This document shows, piece by piece, positions 32,900-41,599 of a stretch of 64,000 nt of DNA. A program made the position numbers and the translations under genes. The stretch lies in assembly GCA_964404445.1 (NCBI GenBank), contig CAYOJW010000001.1:186001-250000 (forward strand), in the 5' to 3' direction. Each line of letters opens with the position of its first letter. The stretch's first letter is position 1. The stretch is from UBA2336 sp964404445 (GTDB lineage Bacteria > Bacteroidota > Bacteroidia > Cytophagales > Cyclobacteriaceae). The notes under the pieces were generated by a model. It was not told where the DNA came from, searched no databases, and saw nothing but the letters and a program-made list of their open reading frames with translations.

Positions 32900-33484
32900 A
32901 TGCAAAATTATAAGAAGTACATCCCCTGGGTAATCATCGGCCTTTTAGTGGTTTGGGGTGTTTATAAGTATAACTCCATTGTGTCGTCTGATCAGAAAAC
33001 CAAAAGCGCATGGGCTGATGTGGAATCGGATTATCAAAGGCGGATAGACCTGATCCCTAATTTAGTGAACACCGTAAAAGGGTTTGCCAATTTTGAAAAG
33101 GAAACACTTACCAGCGTTGTTGAAGCCAGGGCGAAAGCCACATCGGTAAATATTGATCCATCGAATATTACACCCGAAAAACTCGCGCAGTTTCAACAAG
33201 CGCAAGATGGTGTAAGTTCGGCATTGGGGCGGCTTATGGTTGTGATCGAAAAATACCCCGAGTTAAAAGCCAGTGAGGGTTTCCTGAGCCTGCAAGCACA
33301 ACTTGAAGGTACCGAAAACAGGATTTCTACTTCCCGGAAAAGATTCAACAAAGAAGTACAATCGTATAATGCTTCCATTCTTGGTTTCCCGGGTAATATC
33401 CTGGCAAACATTGGCGGGTTTCAGGAAAAGCCTTATTTCAAATCGGCCGAAGGCGCTGACATAGCCCCCGAAGTAAAATTTTAA
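32900..33484 (+). CDS. LemA-family protein
   Basis: 194 residues from the ATG at 32900 (MQNYKKYIPWVIIGLLVVWG); the longer frame from 32846 starts in AT-rich leader sequence. One N-terminal membrane segment (residues 8-24) anchors the protein; the rest is a three-helix bundle with the LemA pattern KSAWADVESDYQRRIDLIPN and LVNTVKGFANFEKETL, ending in SEGADIAPEVKF. The role of LemA is poorly known. It is followed by a DUF2059 gene after 20 bases. Confidence 0.9.
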   Translation: MQNYKKYIPWVIIGLLVVWGVYKYNSIVSSDQKTKSAWADVESDYQRRIDLIPNLVNTVKGFANFEKETLTSVVEARAKATSVNIDPSNITPEKLAQFQQAQDGVSSALGRLMVVIEKYPELKASEGFLSLQAQLEGTENRISTSRKRFNKEVQSYNASILGFPGNILANIGGFQEKPYFKSAEGADIAPEVKF

Positions 33485-33504
33485 TTTACGCTTAACCCAA
33501 TACT

Positions 33505-33945
33505 ATGAAGAAATTAATCCTTGTTGTTTTTGCCCTTGTGGCAAGTTTCGTTGTGCAGGCACAAAGCAAAACATACCCGGCCACGTTAAAGAAATATTTA
33601 GAGGCAAGCGGTTCGTTAGAAGCCTTTAAAACTTCTATCGATGGTATGATGAACCAGTTCAAAGGCGTGTACCCTTCGGTGCCTGATGAAGTTTGGAATG
33701 AGTTTAAAACCGAGTTCTCAGGCATTTCGTTAGACGACCTCGTAACGCTGTTAGCACCCGTGTATGAAAAACATCTTACGGAAAGTGACCTGAACGAAGT
33801 CATAAAGTTTTACAATTCGGGTGTCGGTAAAAAGATAGCCCAAAAAACACCGCTCATTACAGGCGAATCGATGGCCGTTGGCCAAACCTGGGGCATGCAG
33901 GTTGGAGCAAAAATACAGGCGAAAATGAAAGAAAAAGGGTATTGA
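33505..33945 (+). CDS. DUF2059-domain exported protein
   Basis: 146 residues with a signal peptide (MKKLILVVFALVASFVVQAQ). The DUF2059 pattern is visible in DLVTLLAPVYEKHLTESDL and NEVIKFYNSGVGKKIAQKTP. The family is widespread and uncharacterised. It forms a probable pair with the LemA gene and ends before a strong terminator at 33966. Confidence 0.88.
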   Translation: MKKLILVVFALVASFVVQAQSKTYPATLKKYLEASGSLEAFKTSIDGMMNQFKGVYPSVPDEVWNEFKTEFSGISLDDLVTLLAPVYEKHLTESDLNEVIKFYNSGVGKKIAQKTPLITGESMAVGQTWGMQVGAKIQAKMKEKGY

Positions 33946-33965
33946 TTTTTTAGTAGTAATAAAAC

Positions 33966-33999
33966 AAAAAGCCTCCTGAGTTTTTCAGGAGGCTTTTTT
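33966..33999 (+). terminator. Rho-independent terminator between DUF2059 and infB
   Basis: AAAAAGCCTCCTGA (33966-33979) pairs with TCAGGAGGCTTTTT (33985-33998), loop of five bases, with T-run on the + strand and A-run mirrored on the other side. It can end both the LemA-DUF2059 transcript and the infB transcript arriving from the minus strand. Confidence 0.92.
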
Positions 34000-34022
34000 G
34001 TGCATTTATAAATGAGTTGTTT

Positions 34023-36710
34023 TTACAACGTCCGTTTTACCTCACGTGTTTCGTAGGCTTCAATTACATCGCCCACGTTAATATCGTTGAAGTTTTTAAT
34101 GCTAACACCGCAATCGAAGCCTGAACGCACTTCCGATACATCGTCTTTCATACGTTTCAACGCACCCATTTCGCCTGAGTAAATTACAATACCATCGCGG
34201 ATCAAACGGATCGGGTTCTGGCGTTTCAGATAGCCATCGGTTACCATACAACCGGCTACGGTTCCAACTTTGGTGATCTTGAACACCTGGCGCACTTCGG
34301 CATTACCCACAATAACTTCTTGTGTTTCCGGTGCAAGCATACCTTCCATCGCGGCCTTCACTTCATTGATGGCATCGTAGATGATCGAATACAGGCGTAT
34401 CTCGATTTCTTCGTTTTCGGCAATCTTACGTGCCGCATTTGAAGGACGAACCTGGAAGCCCAAAACGATCGCATCGGATGCTGATGCAAGCAATACATCG
34501 CTTTCAGAAATCTGACCCACACCACGGTGAATAATGGCAACCTGCACTTCGGCTGTTGAAAGTTTCAGTAACGAATCCGACAAGGCTTCTACCGAACCAT
34601 CCACATCACCTTTTACAATCACGTTCAGTTGCTTGAAGTTACCGATAGCCAAACGTCTGCCGATTTCATCAAGCGTGATGTGTTTCTTCGTGCGGATGTT
34701 TTGCTCACGCAATAACTGCCCGCGTTTACCGGCCAGTTCGCGTGCTTCACGATCCGACTCCATCACCGTAATTTTTTCACCGGCCTGAGGCGCGCCATCC
34801 AACCCTAACATTTGTACAGGCGTTGACGGCCCGGCCTCCTGAATGCGTTTTCCGGTGTCGTCAAACATCGCTTTCACACGGCCATAGTGCGCTCCGGCCA
34901 CTACAATATCGCCAATGCGCAGCGTTCCGGTTTGTACCATCATGGTGGCAACATAACCGCGACCTTTATCTAACGAGGCTTCAATGATTGAACCAACAGC
35001 CGGTTTATCCGGGTTTGCACGCAGGTTCAACAGTTCGGCTTCTAACAATACTTTTTCTAACAAGTCTTCAATGCCCTGACCTGTCTTCGCAGAAATTTCC
35101 TGGCTTTGATATTTACCGCCCCACTCTTCTACCAAAATGTTAATCTTTGAAAGTGACTCGCGTACTTTATCGGGGTTTGCTCCCGGCTTATCAATTTTGT
35201 TGATGGCAATAACAATCGGTACACCGGCAACCTGGGCGTGGTTAATCGCTTCTTTGGTTTGCGGCATCACATCGTCATCGGCAGCTACCACAATAATGGC
35301 GATGTCGGTAAGTTTTGCACCACGGGCACGCATCGCGGTAAACGCTTCGTGACCGGGTGTATCGAGGAAGGCAATCTTGTTTCCTTTTTTAGTGGTTACA
35401 TCGTACGCACCAATGTGCTGGGTAATGCCACCGGCTTCGGATGCCGTAACTTTTGTTTTACGGATGTAGTCGAGCAACGATGTTTTACCGTGATCCACAT
35501 GCCCCATGATGGTAACAATGGGTGCGCGCGGTTGTAGATCTTCTTCGGCATCAATTTCTTCTTCGGCATCAATTTCTTCTTCGGCAGAAATAAACTGAAC
35601 ATCAAACCCGAATTCATCGGCAATTACGGTAATGGCTTCGGCATCTAACCGTTGGTTGATGGAAACAAACATACCGAGGCTCAAACACGTTGAGATAACT
35701 TCGTTTACCGAAACATCCATGAGCGAAGCCAAATCGTTGGCCGAAATAAATTCGGTGAGCTTGAGTGTTTTTGATTCGGCCTGTTCCTGCAATATCCGCT
35801 CGTCATCGGCTTCTGAAAACGCCTGACGTTTTTCTCTTCTGTATTTAGAGCCTCCGCCTTTTTTGCCACCACCGCTAAGTTTGGCCAATGTGGCTTTAAT
35901 CTGTTCCTGGATTTCTTTTTCGGTTGGCTCGGCTTTTTGTGTGCGCGGAGGCAACGAACCTCTTCGGTTATTGCCGCCACCCTGCCGCACGTTTTGTGAA
36001 GCGCCCTGGCCTTGTGCAGGCAACCGCTTGCGCGGACGTTTCTGGCGATCGTTGGCCGATCCTTTTTGATCTCCTTCTTTCTTTTTCTCGGAGGGAAGTA
36101 CAATCTTATCGAGAATGTTAAGACCTTTCAGTTTATCGGCTTTCGCCTTGATCAGTTCTTGTTCAGGCTCGGGTTGTTTTTCTTCGACCTTGGTTACTTT
36201 GGGTTCTTCAACAACCGGTTTTACGACTTCGGCCTTTTTCGGTTCTTCAACAACCTTGGTTTCGTCTTTTTTAGAAGATTTCTTGCCTTTTTTATCGAGG
36301 TCGATTTTACCGACTACCTTAATGCCGTCAAGCACGGGGCGTTCGGTCTCTGCTTTTTCAACTTTCGGCTCGGCTTTTTCTTTCTTAGGGGCAACTGGTT
36401 CGGTTGCGGCTAAGTTCTTAATCAGGATGCTGGCTTCTTCTTCGGCCTGGCGTTTTGCTTCTTTTTCGGCTTCTTGTGTTGGTGTGTCAACATGTTTGGT
36501 ACCGATGGTAAGGCCTGAGGCTTCCATTTTTTCGGTAGCCGATGATGCATACTCTTTCGAGAGCAAGTTAAACTGCTCAGGCGTAAGTTTTGCGTTCGGG
36601 TTGTTTTCAACCTCGTGACCTTTCTTCGATAAAAACTCCAGAATGGTGTCTTTACCAACGTTGAGCTTTCGTGCTGCCTGACTTAACCTGATCAATTTTT
36701 CTTCTGACAT
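34023..36710 (-). CDS. infB: Translation initiation factor IF-2
   Basis: 895 residues. GTPase that brings fMet-tRNA to the ribosome. The GTPase core starts near residue 400 with GHVDHGKTSLLDYIRKT, then DTPGHEAFTAMRARGAK and NKIDKPGANPDKV. The N-terminal 390 residues are long, charged and variable (Lys/Glu/Pro-rich), as in Bacteroidota IF-2. An 18-bp tandem repeat at 35541-35594 encodes EEEIDAEEEIDAEE, just before the GTPase domain. Third gene of rimP-nusA-infB; 68 bases separate it from nusA. Confidence 0.98.
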   Translation of the reverse strand: MSEEKLIRLSQAARKLNVGKDTILEFLSKKGHEVENNPNAKLTPEQFNLLSKEYASSATEKMEASGLTIGTKHVDTPTQEAEKEAKRQAEEEASILIKNLAATEPVAPKKEKAEPKVEKAETERPVLDGIKVVGKIDLDKKGKKSSKKDETKVVEEPKKAEVVKPVVEEPKVTKVEEKQPEPEQELIKAKADKLKGLNILDKIVLPSEKKKEGDQKGSANDRQKRPRKRLPAQGQGASQNVRQGGGNNRRGSLPPRTQKAEPTEKEIQEQIKATLAKLSGGGKKGGGSKYRREKRQAFSEADDERILQEQAESKTLKLTEFISANDLASLMDVSVNEVISTCLSLGMFVSINQRLDAEAITVIADEFGFDVQFISAEEEIDAEEEIDAEEDLQPRAPIVTIMGHVDHGKTSLLDYIRKTKVTASEAGGITQHIGAYDVTTKKGNKIAFLDTPGHEAFTAMRARGAKLTDIAIIVVAADDDVMPQTKEAINHAQVAGVPIVIAINKIDKPGANPDKVRESLSKINILVEEWGGKYQSQEISAKTGQGIEDLLEKVLLEAELLNLRANPDKPAVGSIIEASLDKGRGYVATMMVQTGTLRIGDIVVAGAHYGRVKAMFDDTGKRIQEAGPSTPVQMLGLDGAPQAGEKITVMESDREARELAGKRGQLLREQNIRTKKHITLDEIGRRLAIGNFKQLNVIVKGDVDGSVEALSDSLLKLSTAEVQVAIIHRGVGQISESDVLLASASDAIVLGFQVRPSNAARKIAENEEIEIRLYSIIYDAINEVKAAMEGMLAPETQEVIVGNAEVRQVFKITKVGTVAGCMVTDGYLKRQNPIRLIRDGIVIYSGEMGALKRMKDDVSEVRSGFDCGVSIKNFNDINVGDVIEAYETREVKRTL
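35541..35594. repeat. 18-bp tandem repeat inside infB
   Basis: TTCTTCGGCATCAATTTC occurs at 35541-35558 and 35559-35576, followed by a degenerate third copy to 35594. It encodes the acidic EEIDAE units on the minus strand just before the GTPase domain. Copy number could vary between strains by replication slippage. Confidence 0.8.
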
Positions 36711-36778
36711 CTGTGCAAATATCGCCCTTTTTTAAGGACTTAAAAAGTTATACAACTCAAAGTATGCTGTGGAAGTTC

Positions 36779-38020
36779 TTATTCAAATTCTTTCTTCAAC
36801 ACACTCACAACACTTTCTACTGTTTCTTCTTCCAAATCTGTTCTGCGCACAAGCTCTTCTGTGCTTAATGCGAGAACGCTCTTGGCTGTATCCAGCCCGA
36901 TGCGCTTCAACTCATCAATTACCCAACCTTCAATTTCGTCTGAGAACTCATCCAAATCCACATCTTCTTCTTGTGCCCCTTCTATTTCGCGGAACACGTC
37001 TATCTCGTACCCAACCAAACGACTGGCTAACTTAATGTTTAAGCCGCCTTTACCGATGGCTAACGACACCTGGTCGGGTTTCAGGTAAACAATAATACGG
37101 TTGTTGTCTTTGTCCACCTTAATGCTCGAAATTTTTGCAGGGCTTAACGCACGCTGTACAAATAAGTCAAGGTTATCGGTATAGTTGATTACGTCAATGT
37201 TTTCGTTTTGTAATTCGCGTACAATAGAGTGAATGCGCGACCCTTTCATACCCACGCATGCGCCCACCGGATCAATGCGGTCGTCATACGACTCTACGGC
37301 AACCTTGGCACGCTCGCCTGGTTCGCGCACGGCTTTTTTAATGGTAATCAGTCCATCGTAAACTTCAGGAACTTCCTGTTCAAACAACCGTTCGATAAAC
37401 ACCGGTGATGTTCTTGAGAGGATAATTTTCGGATTACCGTTCACCATCTCTACTTTGTGAACGATGGCACGTACGTTCTCACCTTTGCGGTAACGGTCTT
37501 TAGGAATTTGCTCGCCACGCGGAATGGATATTTCGTTGCCTTCGCCATCGATCAGCAATACTTCTTTGCTTAATAGCTGATAAACTTCGGCTACGATAAT
37601 TTCGCCTACCAAGTCTTTATATTTTTGATAGACGATGTCTTTTTCCAAATCCTTCACTTTTTGCATGAGGGTTTGGCGGGCTGTGGTTACTGCCCTGCGG
37701 CCAAAGTCTTCGAGGTAAACCTGTTCGGCAACTTCTTCGCCAACTTCAAAATCGGGCTCGATTTTTTGAGCTTCCGATAACGCAATCTTATCGTGATCCC
37801 AGATGTCTTCCGAGTTGTCGTCAACGATTTCGCGGAAACGCCAGATTTCAAGGTCGCCCTTGTCGGCATTTACGATGATGTCGAAATTGTCGTCTGTTTC
37901 GTATTTCTTACGGATCATGTTCCGGAATACATCTTCCAGAATGCGGATCATCGTAGGGCGGTCGATGTTTTTTTGTTTCGCAAAGTCTGCAAACGACTCG
38001 ATGAGTGTACTAGCGTCCAT
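36779..38020 (-). CDS. nusA: Transcription termination/antitermination factor NusA
   Basis: About 413 residues from the ATG at 38020; a GTG one codon earlier (38023) is possible. The N-terminal domain binds RNA polymerase, the S1 domain lies near 130-200 (VGEIIVAEVYQLLSKEVLLI), and two KH domains follow (VGACVGMKGSRIHSIVREL and AIGKGGLNIKLASRLVGYEI). The acidic tail helix ends at VESVVSVLKKEFE. Length is at the shorter end for Bacteroidota. It starts eight bases after rimP and shares its promoter. Confidence 0.97.
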   Translation of the reverse strand: MDASTLIESFADFAKQKNIDRPTMIRILEDVFRNMIRKKYETDDNFDIIVNADKGDLEIWRFREIVDDNSEDIWDHDKIALSEAQKIEPDFEVGEEVAEQVYLEDFGRRAVTTARQTLMQKVKDLEKDIVYQKYKDLVGEIIVAEVYQLLSKEVLLIDGEGNEISIPRGEQIPKDRYRKGENVRAIVHKVEMVNGNPKIILSRTSPVFIERLFEQEVPEVYDGLITIKKAVREPGERAKVAVESYDDRIDPVGACVGMKGSRIHSIVRELQNENIDVINYTDNLDLFVQRALSPAKISSIKVDKDNNRIIVYLKPDQVSLAIGKGGLNIKLASRLVGYEIDVFREIEGAQEEDVDLDEFSDEIEGWVIDELKRIGLDTAKSVLALSTEELVRRTDLEEETVESVVSVLKKEFE

Positions 38021-38028
38021 CACTGTTC

Positions 38029-38502
38029 TTATTTAAATGATACCAACACAATTGTTTTGTCTATTTTATCAAAAGGTATTTCTACTGTTTTTTCTTCTTT
38101 TTTCTTACCGGAGCCTACGGTCTGCGTAAGCACAATGGCCAAATCGGTTACTGCGGTGAGTTTACCTTCCTCTGTCTTATCCGCTAATCTTACCCGAACA
38201 TTACGCCCGATGTTTTTCACATACTGACGTTTGCTTTTCAATGGCTGATCTAACCCGGGAGTGGAAACTTCGAGGTTAAACGCCTTGTCGATCAGGTTTG
38301 CTTCGTCTAACGTTTTGGAAAGCTCGCGGCTTAAATCGGCACAATCGTCAATGCCAATACCGTTGTCGCCATCTACGATCACCAGCAATTTCCCCGGATT
38401 TCCTTTGAACGAGGCAACAACATCAACAATAAAGTGACTTTCGTCCTTTAATAAGGATTGAGCCATTCTCTTAATCTCTGTTATTAAATCCTGCAAATCC
38501 AT
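38029..38502 (-). CDS. rimP: Ribosome maturation factor RimP
   Basis: 157 residues, needed for 30S subunit maturation. Seen: KDESHFIVDVVASFKGNPGK, the DGDNGIGIDDCADLSREL helix-strand motif and NLEVSTPGLDQPLKSKRQY, followed by a C-terminal SH3-like domain (LADKTEEGKLTAVTDLAI). First gene of the rimP-nusA-infB operon, whose leader has a promoter at 38590-38620 and a GC-rich hairpin at 38541-38564. Confidence 0.96.
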   Translation of the reverse strand: MDLQDLITEIKRMAQSLLKDESHFIVDVVASFKGNPGKLLVIVDGDNGIGIDDCADLSRELSKTLDEANLIDKAFNLEVSTPGLDQPLKSKRQYVKNIGRNVRVRLADKTEEGKLTAVTDLAIVLTQTVGSGKKKEEKTVEIPFDKIDKTIVLVSFK

Positions 38503-38540
38503 AAATCCTACGAATCCTAATCAAAAGTATCGATAAACAA

Positions 38541-38564
38541 AGAGGGGACTTTTGTGTCCCCTCT
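38541..38564 (-). terminator. Hairpin with U-rich tail in the rimP-nusA-infB leader (possible attenuator)
   Basis: AGAGGGGAC (minus strand, complement of 38556-38564) pairs with GTCCCCTCT (complement of 38541-38549), loop six bases, followed on the minus strand by TTGTTTATC. It lies between the promoter (38590-38620) and the rimP start (38502), so it could end transcription early. Confidence 0.55.
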
Positions 38565-38589
38565 ACTTGCTAAACTCGTATAAGTGGCA

Positions 38590-38620
38590 CAAAAGTAAGG
38601 CATTTTTACGTTATCACAAA
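38590..38620 (-). promoter_or_regulatory. Promoter of the rimP-nusA-infB operon
   Basis: On the minus strand TTTG (complement of 38617-38620) is followed after 19 bases by TACTTTTG (complement of 38590-38597), a full -33/-7 match. The expected start near 38584 gives a leader of about 80 bases that contains the 38541-38564 hairpin. Confidence 0.75.
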
Positions 38621-38654
38621 ATATTGCGTTTATTTGAGCAAAGTGATTAAGTAT

Positions 38655-39641
38655 ATGCGGTTTCAAATTCTATCGATTTTCGTTTTTTTCGTGCTGATTG
38701 GCTGTGGTAACGACAAAACCACAAGCACTACAACACAAGCCCCTCCAAAAGTTGTTAATGTTCCCACATTCAATGCCGACTCGGCTTATGCGTTTGTTCA
38801 GAAACAGGTCGATTTCGGCCCGCGCATTCCAAACTCAACAGCACACCAAAACGCAGGCGATTATTTTATTCAAAAATTTACGGCTTACGGAGCAAAGGTT
38901 ACCGTACAGGCTTTTACAGCCACAACGTTTGATGAGAAAAAGATTAACCTCCGGAACATCATTGCCTCATTTAATCCCGAAAAGAAAAAACGTGTTCTGT
39001 TAGCTGCGCATTGGGATACCCGTCCGTATTCCGATAAAGATAAAGCCAAACCGAATGCCACATTCGATGGTGCTAATGATGGCGGAAGTGGTGTGGGTGT
39101 TTTGTTAGAAGTAGCGCGCACGTTAAGCCAGCAGGCAACCGATGTTGGTGTCGATATTATTTTGTTTGACGGTGAAGATTGGGGTGAACGTTATGACATA
39201 GCAGCGCCTCCTTTACCAAGTAGCTTAAAAAGCTGGTGGTGTTTGGGGTCACAACACTGGTCGAAAAACAAACACGTTGCCGGCTACACGGCTGCCTTTG
39301 GCATTTTGCTGGATATGGTGGGGGGTAAAGATGCTAAGTTTGGCTACGAAGGATATTCGTTAGACTATGCCTCCAGCGTAGTCGATAAAGTTTGGAAAGC
39401 GGCTTCAAAACAAGGTTTTTCGCATATTTTCATTACGGCAAAGGATGGGTACATTACCGATGACCACCTGTTTGTAAATCTAAATGCCAAAATTCCAATG
39501 ATAGACATTATCAACTTTGGTGATGAAAGTGGTGACTTTGGAAATTTTCACCACACACAACAAGACAATATGGACATCATCAGCAAAGAAACCCTGCACG
39601 CGGTAGGCCAAACACTGTTGCAGGTTATTTACTACGAATAG
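38655..39641 (+). CDS. M28-family zinc peptidase or glutaminyl cyclase-like lipoprotein
   Basis: 328 residues from the ATG at 38655, opening a lipoprotein signal (MRFQILSIFVFFVLIGCGND); a TTG at 38634 extends the frame without reason. Metal ligands: His and Asp in LLAAHWDTRPYSDKD, Asp in GANDGGSGVGVLLE, Glu in DGEDWG, Asp in LLDMVGGKDAKF and His in FGNFHHTQQDN. The family includes aminopeptidases and glutaminyl cyclases; the WGERYD-like loop and WWCLGSQHWSK favour the cyclase-like subgroup, but that is only a leaning. Divergent from rimP. Confidence 0.85.
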   Translation: MRFQILSIFVFFVLIGCGNDKTTSTTTQAPPKVVNVPTFNADSAYAFVQKQVDFGPRIPNSTAHQNAGDYFIQKFTAYGAKVTVQAFTATTFDEKKINLRNIIASFNPEKKKRVLLAAHWDTRPYSDKDKAKPNATFDGANDGGSGVGVLLEVARTLSQQATDVGVDIILFDGEDWGERYDIAAPPLPSSLKSWWCLGSQHWSKNKHVAGYTAAFGILLDMVGGKDAKFGYEGYSLDYASSVVDKVWKAASKQGFSHIFITAKDGYITDDHLFVNLNAKIPMIDIINFGDESGDFGNFHHTQQDNMDIISKETLHAVGQTLLQVIYYE

Positions 39642-39648
39642 AATGGTA

Positions 39649-39681
39649 AGGTGTCTGACACTTTGAAAGTGTCAGACACCT
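39649..39681. terminator. Near-perfect palindrome between convergent genes
   Basis: AGGTGTCTGACACTTT (39649-39664) and AAAGTGTCAGACACCT (39666-39681) are exact complements with one base between. The palindrome ends with GCTATTTAATA, like the hairpin at 26903-26935 that ends GCTATATAAC. It lies between the M28 gene and rfbA, both ending here, so it can act as a two-way terminator. Confidence 0.75.
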
Positions 39682-39686
39682 GCTAT

Positions 39687-40550
39687 TTAATATTGCGGAA
39701 GGTTTTTCAAATACTGACCGTACCCGCTTTTTTCCAATGGTTTAGCTAACGCCAATAATTGCTCGCGGGTGATAAAGTTCATGCGATAGGCCACTTCTTC
39801 GATACACCCGATTTTTAACGCCTGGCGTTGTTCGATTACCTGCACAAAATTCCCGGCCTGCATGAGCGACTCAAACGTTCCGGTATCTAACCAGGCCGTT
39901 CCGCGATCCATACGGGCAACGTTTAGTTTCCCCTTTTTAAGATATGCGTTGTTAACATCGGTGATTTCAAGCTCACCGCGCGCACTGGGCTTTAATGCTT
40001 TAGATATGGCCACAACTTCATTGTCATAAAAATAAAGGCCGGGCACGGCATAATTCGATTTCGGGGTCTTTGGTTTTTCTTCAATGGAAATGGCTTTCAT
40101 GCCGGCATCAAACTCTACCACTCCGTAACGTTCAGGGTCGTGAACATGATACGCAAATACTATTCCGCCATCTGGATCAACCGATGATTGCAATACTTTG
40201 GTTAATCCTGATCCGTAAAAAATATTGTCGCCCAAAATGAGCGCAACACTATCGTTGCCAATAAATTTTTCGCCAATGATAAACGCCTGCGCAAGTCCTT
40301 CGGGGTTGGGTTGTTCGGCATACGAAAACGAACAGCCTATTTGTTTGCCATCGCCCAACAGTTTTTGAAAGTTGGGTAAATCGTGTGGTGTTGAAATGAT
40401 CAGTATTTCGCGTATGCCCGCCATCATCAGCACCGACAACGGATAGTAAATCATGGGCTTGTCGTACACCGGCATCAGTTGTTTGCTTACGGCTAAGGTT
40501 AGCGGGTGCAGGCGTGTACCGGAACCTCCGGCTAAAATTATTCCTTTCAT
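39687..40550 (-). CDS. rfbA: Glucose-1-phosphate thymidylyltransferase
   Basis: 287 residues. Makes dTDP-glucose from glucose-1-phosphate and dTTP, the first step to dTDP-sugars for surface polysaccharides. Seen: GIILAGGSGTRLHPLTLAVS, PLSVLMMAGIREILII, IEEKPKTPKSNYAVPGLYFY, and LDTGTFESLMQAGNFVQVIE. Last gene of the ugd-rfbB-rfbA run, overlapping rfbB by four bases. Confidence 0.97.
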   Translation of the reverse strand: MKGIILAGGSGTRLHPLTLAVSKQLMPVYDKPMIYYPLSVLMMAGIREILIISTPHDLPNFQKLLGDGKQIGCSFSYAEQPNPEGLAQAFIIGEKFIGNDSVALILGDNIFYGSGLTKVLQSSVDPDGGIVFAYHVHDPERYGVVEFDAGMKAISIEEKPKTPKSNYAVPGLYFYDNEVVAISKALKPSARGELEITDVNNAYLKKGKLNVARMDRGTAWLDTGTFESLMQAGNFVQVIEQRQALKIGCIEEVAYRMNFITREQLLALAKPLEKSGYGQYLKNLPQY

Positions 40551-41599
40551 CTATTTTCGTACATCTTGGTATAATACTGCAAATAGGCTCCGGAAGTAAC
40601 GTTTTTGAGCCAGTTTCCATTATTCAGGTACCAATCTACCGTTTTTTCAATGCCTTCTTCAAACGAAGTTTCAGGCCGCCAGCCCGTTTCGCTGATCACC
40701 TTTCCGGGATCGATGGCATACCGCAAATCGTGGCCAGGCCGGTCTTTTACAAACGTAATGAGGTTGGAAGATGTGCCTTCTTCGCGACCTAATTTTTTAT
40801 CGACAATACGGATGAGCAACTTAACAATGTCAATATTTTTCCACTCGTTGTTTCCGCCAATGTTATAGATCTCGCCCGCTTTGCCTTTATGAAAAATTGC
40901 ATCAATGGCTCGCGCATGATCTTCTACAAACAACCAGTCACGTACGTTCTCACCTGTTCCATAAACAGGAAGCGGTTTGCTTTGGATGATGTTGTTGATC
41001 ACCAACGGAATCAGCTTTTCAGGGAAGTGGTACGGGCCGTAATTGTTCGAGCAACGGCTGATGACTGCGGGCAATCCGTACGTGTTGTGAAACGATAACA
41101 CGAAATGATCACTACTGGCTTTGGAGGCCGAGTAAGGCGAGCGTGGATCAAGCGATGTGGTTTCGGTAAAATATCCCGTAGCAATGGAGCCATACACCTC
41201 ATCGGTAGAGATGTGGTAAAATAGTTTGCCGGTATAGTCATTACTCCAGGCGGTTTGTGCTGTTTTGAGCAACCGTATGGTGCCGATGATATTGGTTAAT
41301 GCGAATTCATCGGGGTTGTGGATGGAGCGATCTACGTGGGACTCGGCTGCCAGATGAATTACACTGTCAACGTTGTATTTCGTAAAGGTTGACAGCATGG
41401 TTTCCATGTCTAAGATGTCGCCTTTTACAAAGTGATAATTCGGTTTGTCTTCGACATCGCGAAGGTTTTCAAGGTTACCGGCATACGTTAGTTTATCGTA
41501 GTTTACGATGGTGTAATCGGGGTATCGGGTCACAAACAGGCGTACAACCTGCGAGCCGATAAAGCCTGCCCCTCCGGTAATTAAAATTCGTTTCGACAT
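40547..41599 (-). CDS. rfbB: dTDP-glucose 4,6-dehydratase
   Basis: 350 residues. Converts dTDP-glucose to dTDP-4-keto-6-deoxyglucose using bound NAD. Rossmann motif ITGGAGFIGSQVVRLF, the catalytic Ser/Thr-Tyr-Lys in YSASKASSDHFV, HLAAESHVDRSIHNPDEF and DEVYGSIA, C-terminal VKDRPGHDLRYAID. It overlaps both neighbours by one to four bases, so the three genes are one operon. rfbC and rfbD are not in the window. Confidence 0.97.
   Translation of the reverse strand: MSKRILITGGAGFIGSQVVRLFVTRYPDYTIVNYDKLTYAGNLENLRDVEDKPNYHFVKGDILDMETMLSTFTKYNVDSVIHLAAESHVDRSIHNPDEFALTNIIGTIRLLKTAQTAWSNDYTGKLFYHISTDEVYGSIATGYFTETTSLDPRSPYSASKASSDHFVLSFHNTYGLPAVISRCSNNYGPYHFPEKLIPLVINNIIQSKPLPVYGTGENVRDWLFVEDHARAIDAIFHKGKAGEIYNIGGNNEWKNIDIVKLLIRIVDKKLGREEGTSSNLITFVKDRPGHDLRYAIDPGKVISETGWRPETSFEEGIEKTVDWYLNNGNWLKNVTSGAYLQYYTKMYENR

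Noticed and set aside
36115..36618. 167-residue Ser/Phe-rich frame opposite infB
   Set aside because: Mirror of the Lys/Glu-rich IF-2 linker on the other strand; composition explained by that.
38522..38529. Second -7-like box TACTTTTG closer to rimP
   Set aside because: No TTG lies at a suitable distance upstream because the hairpin occupies that place; the box at 38590-38597 has the full pair.
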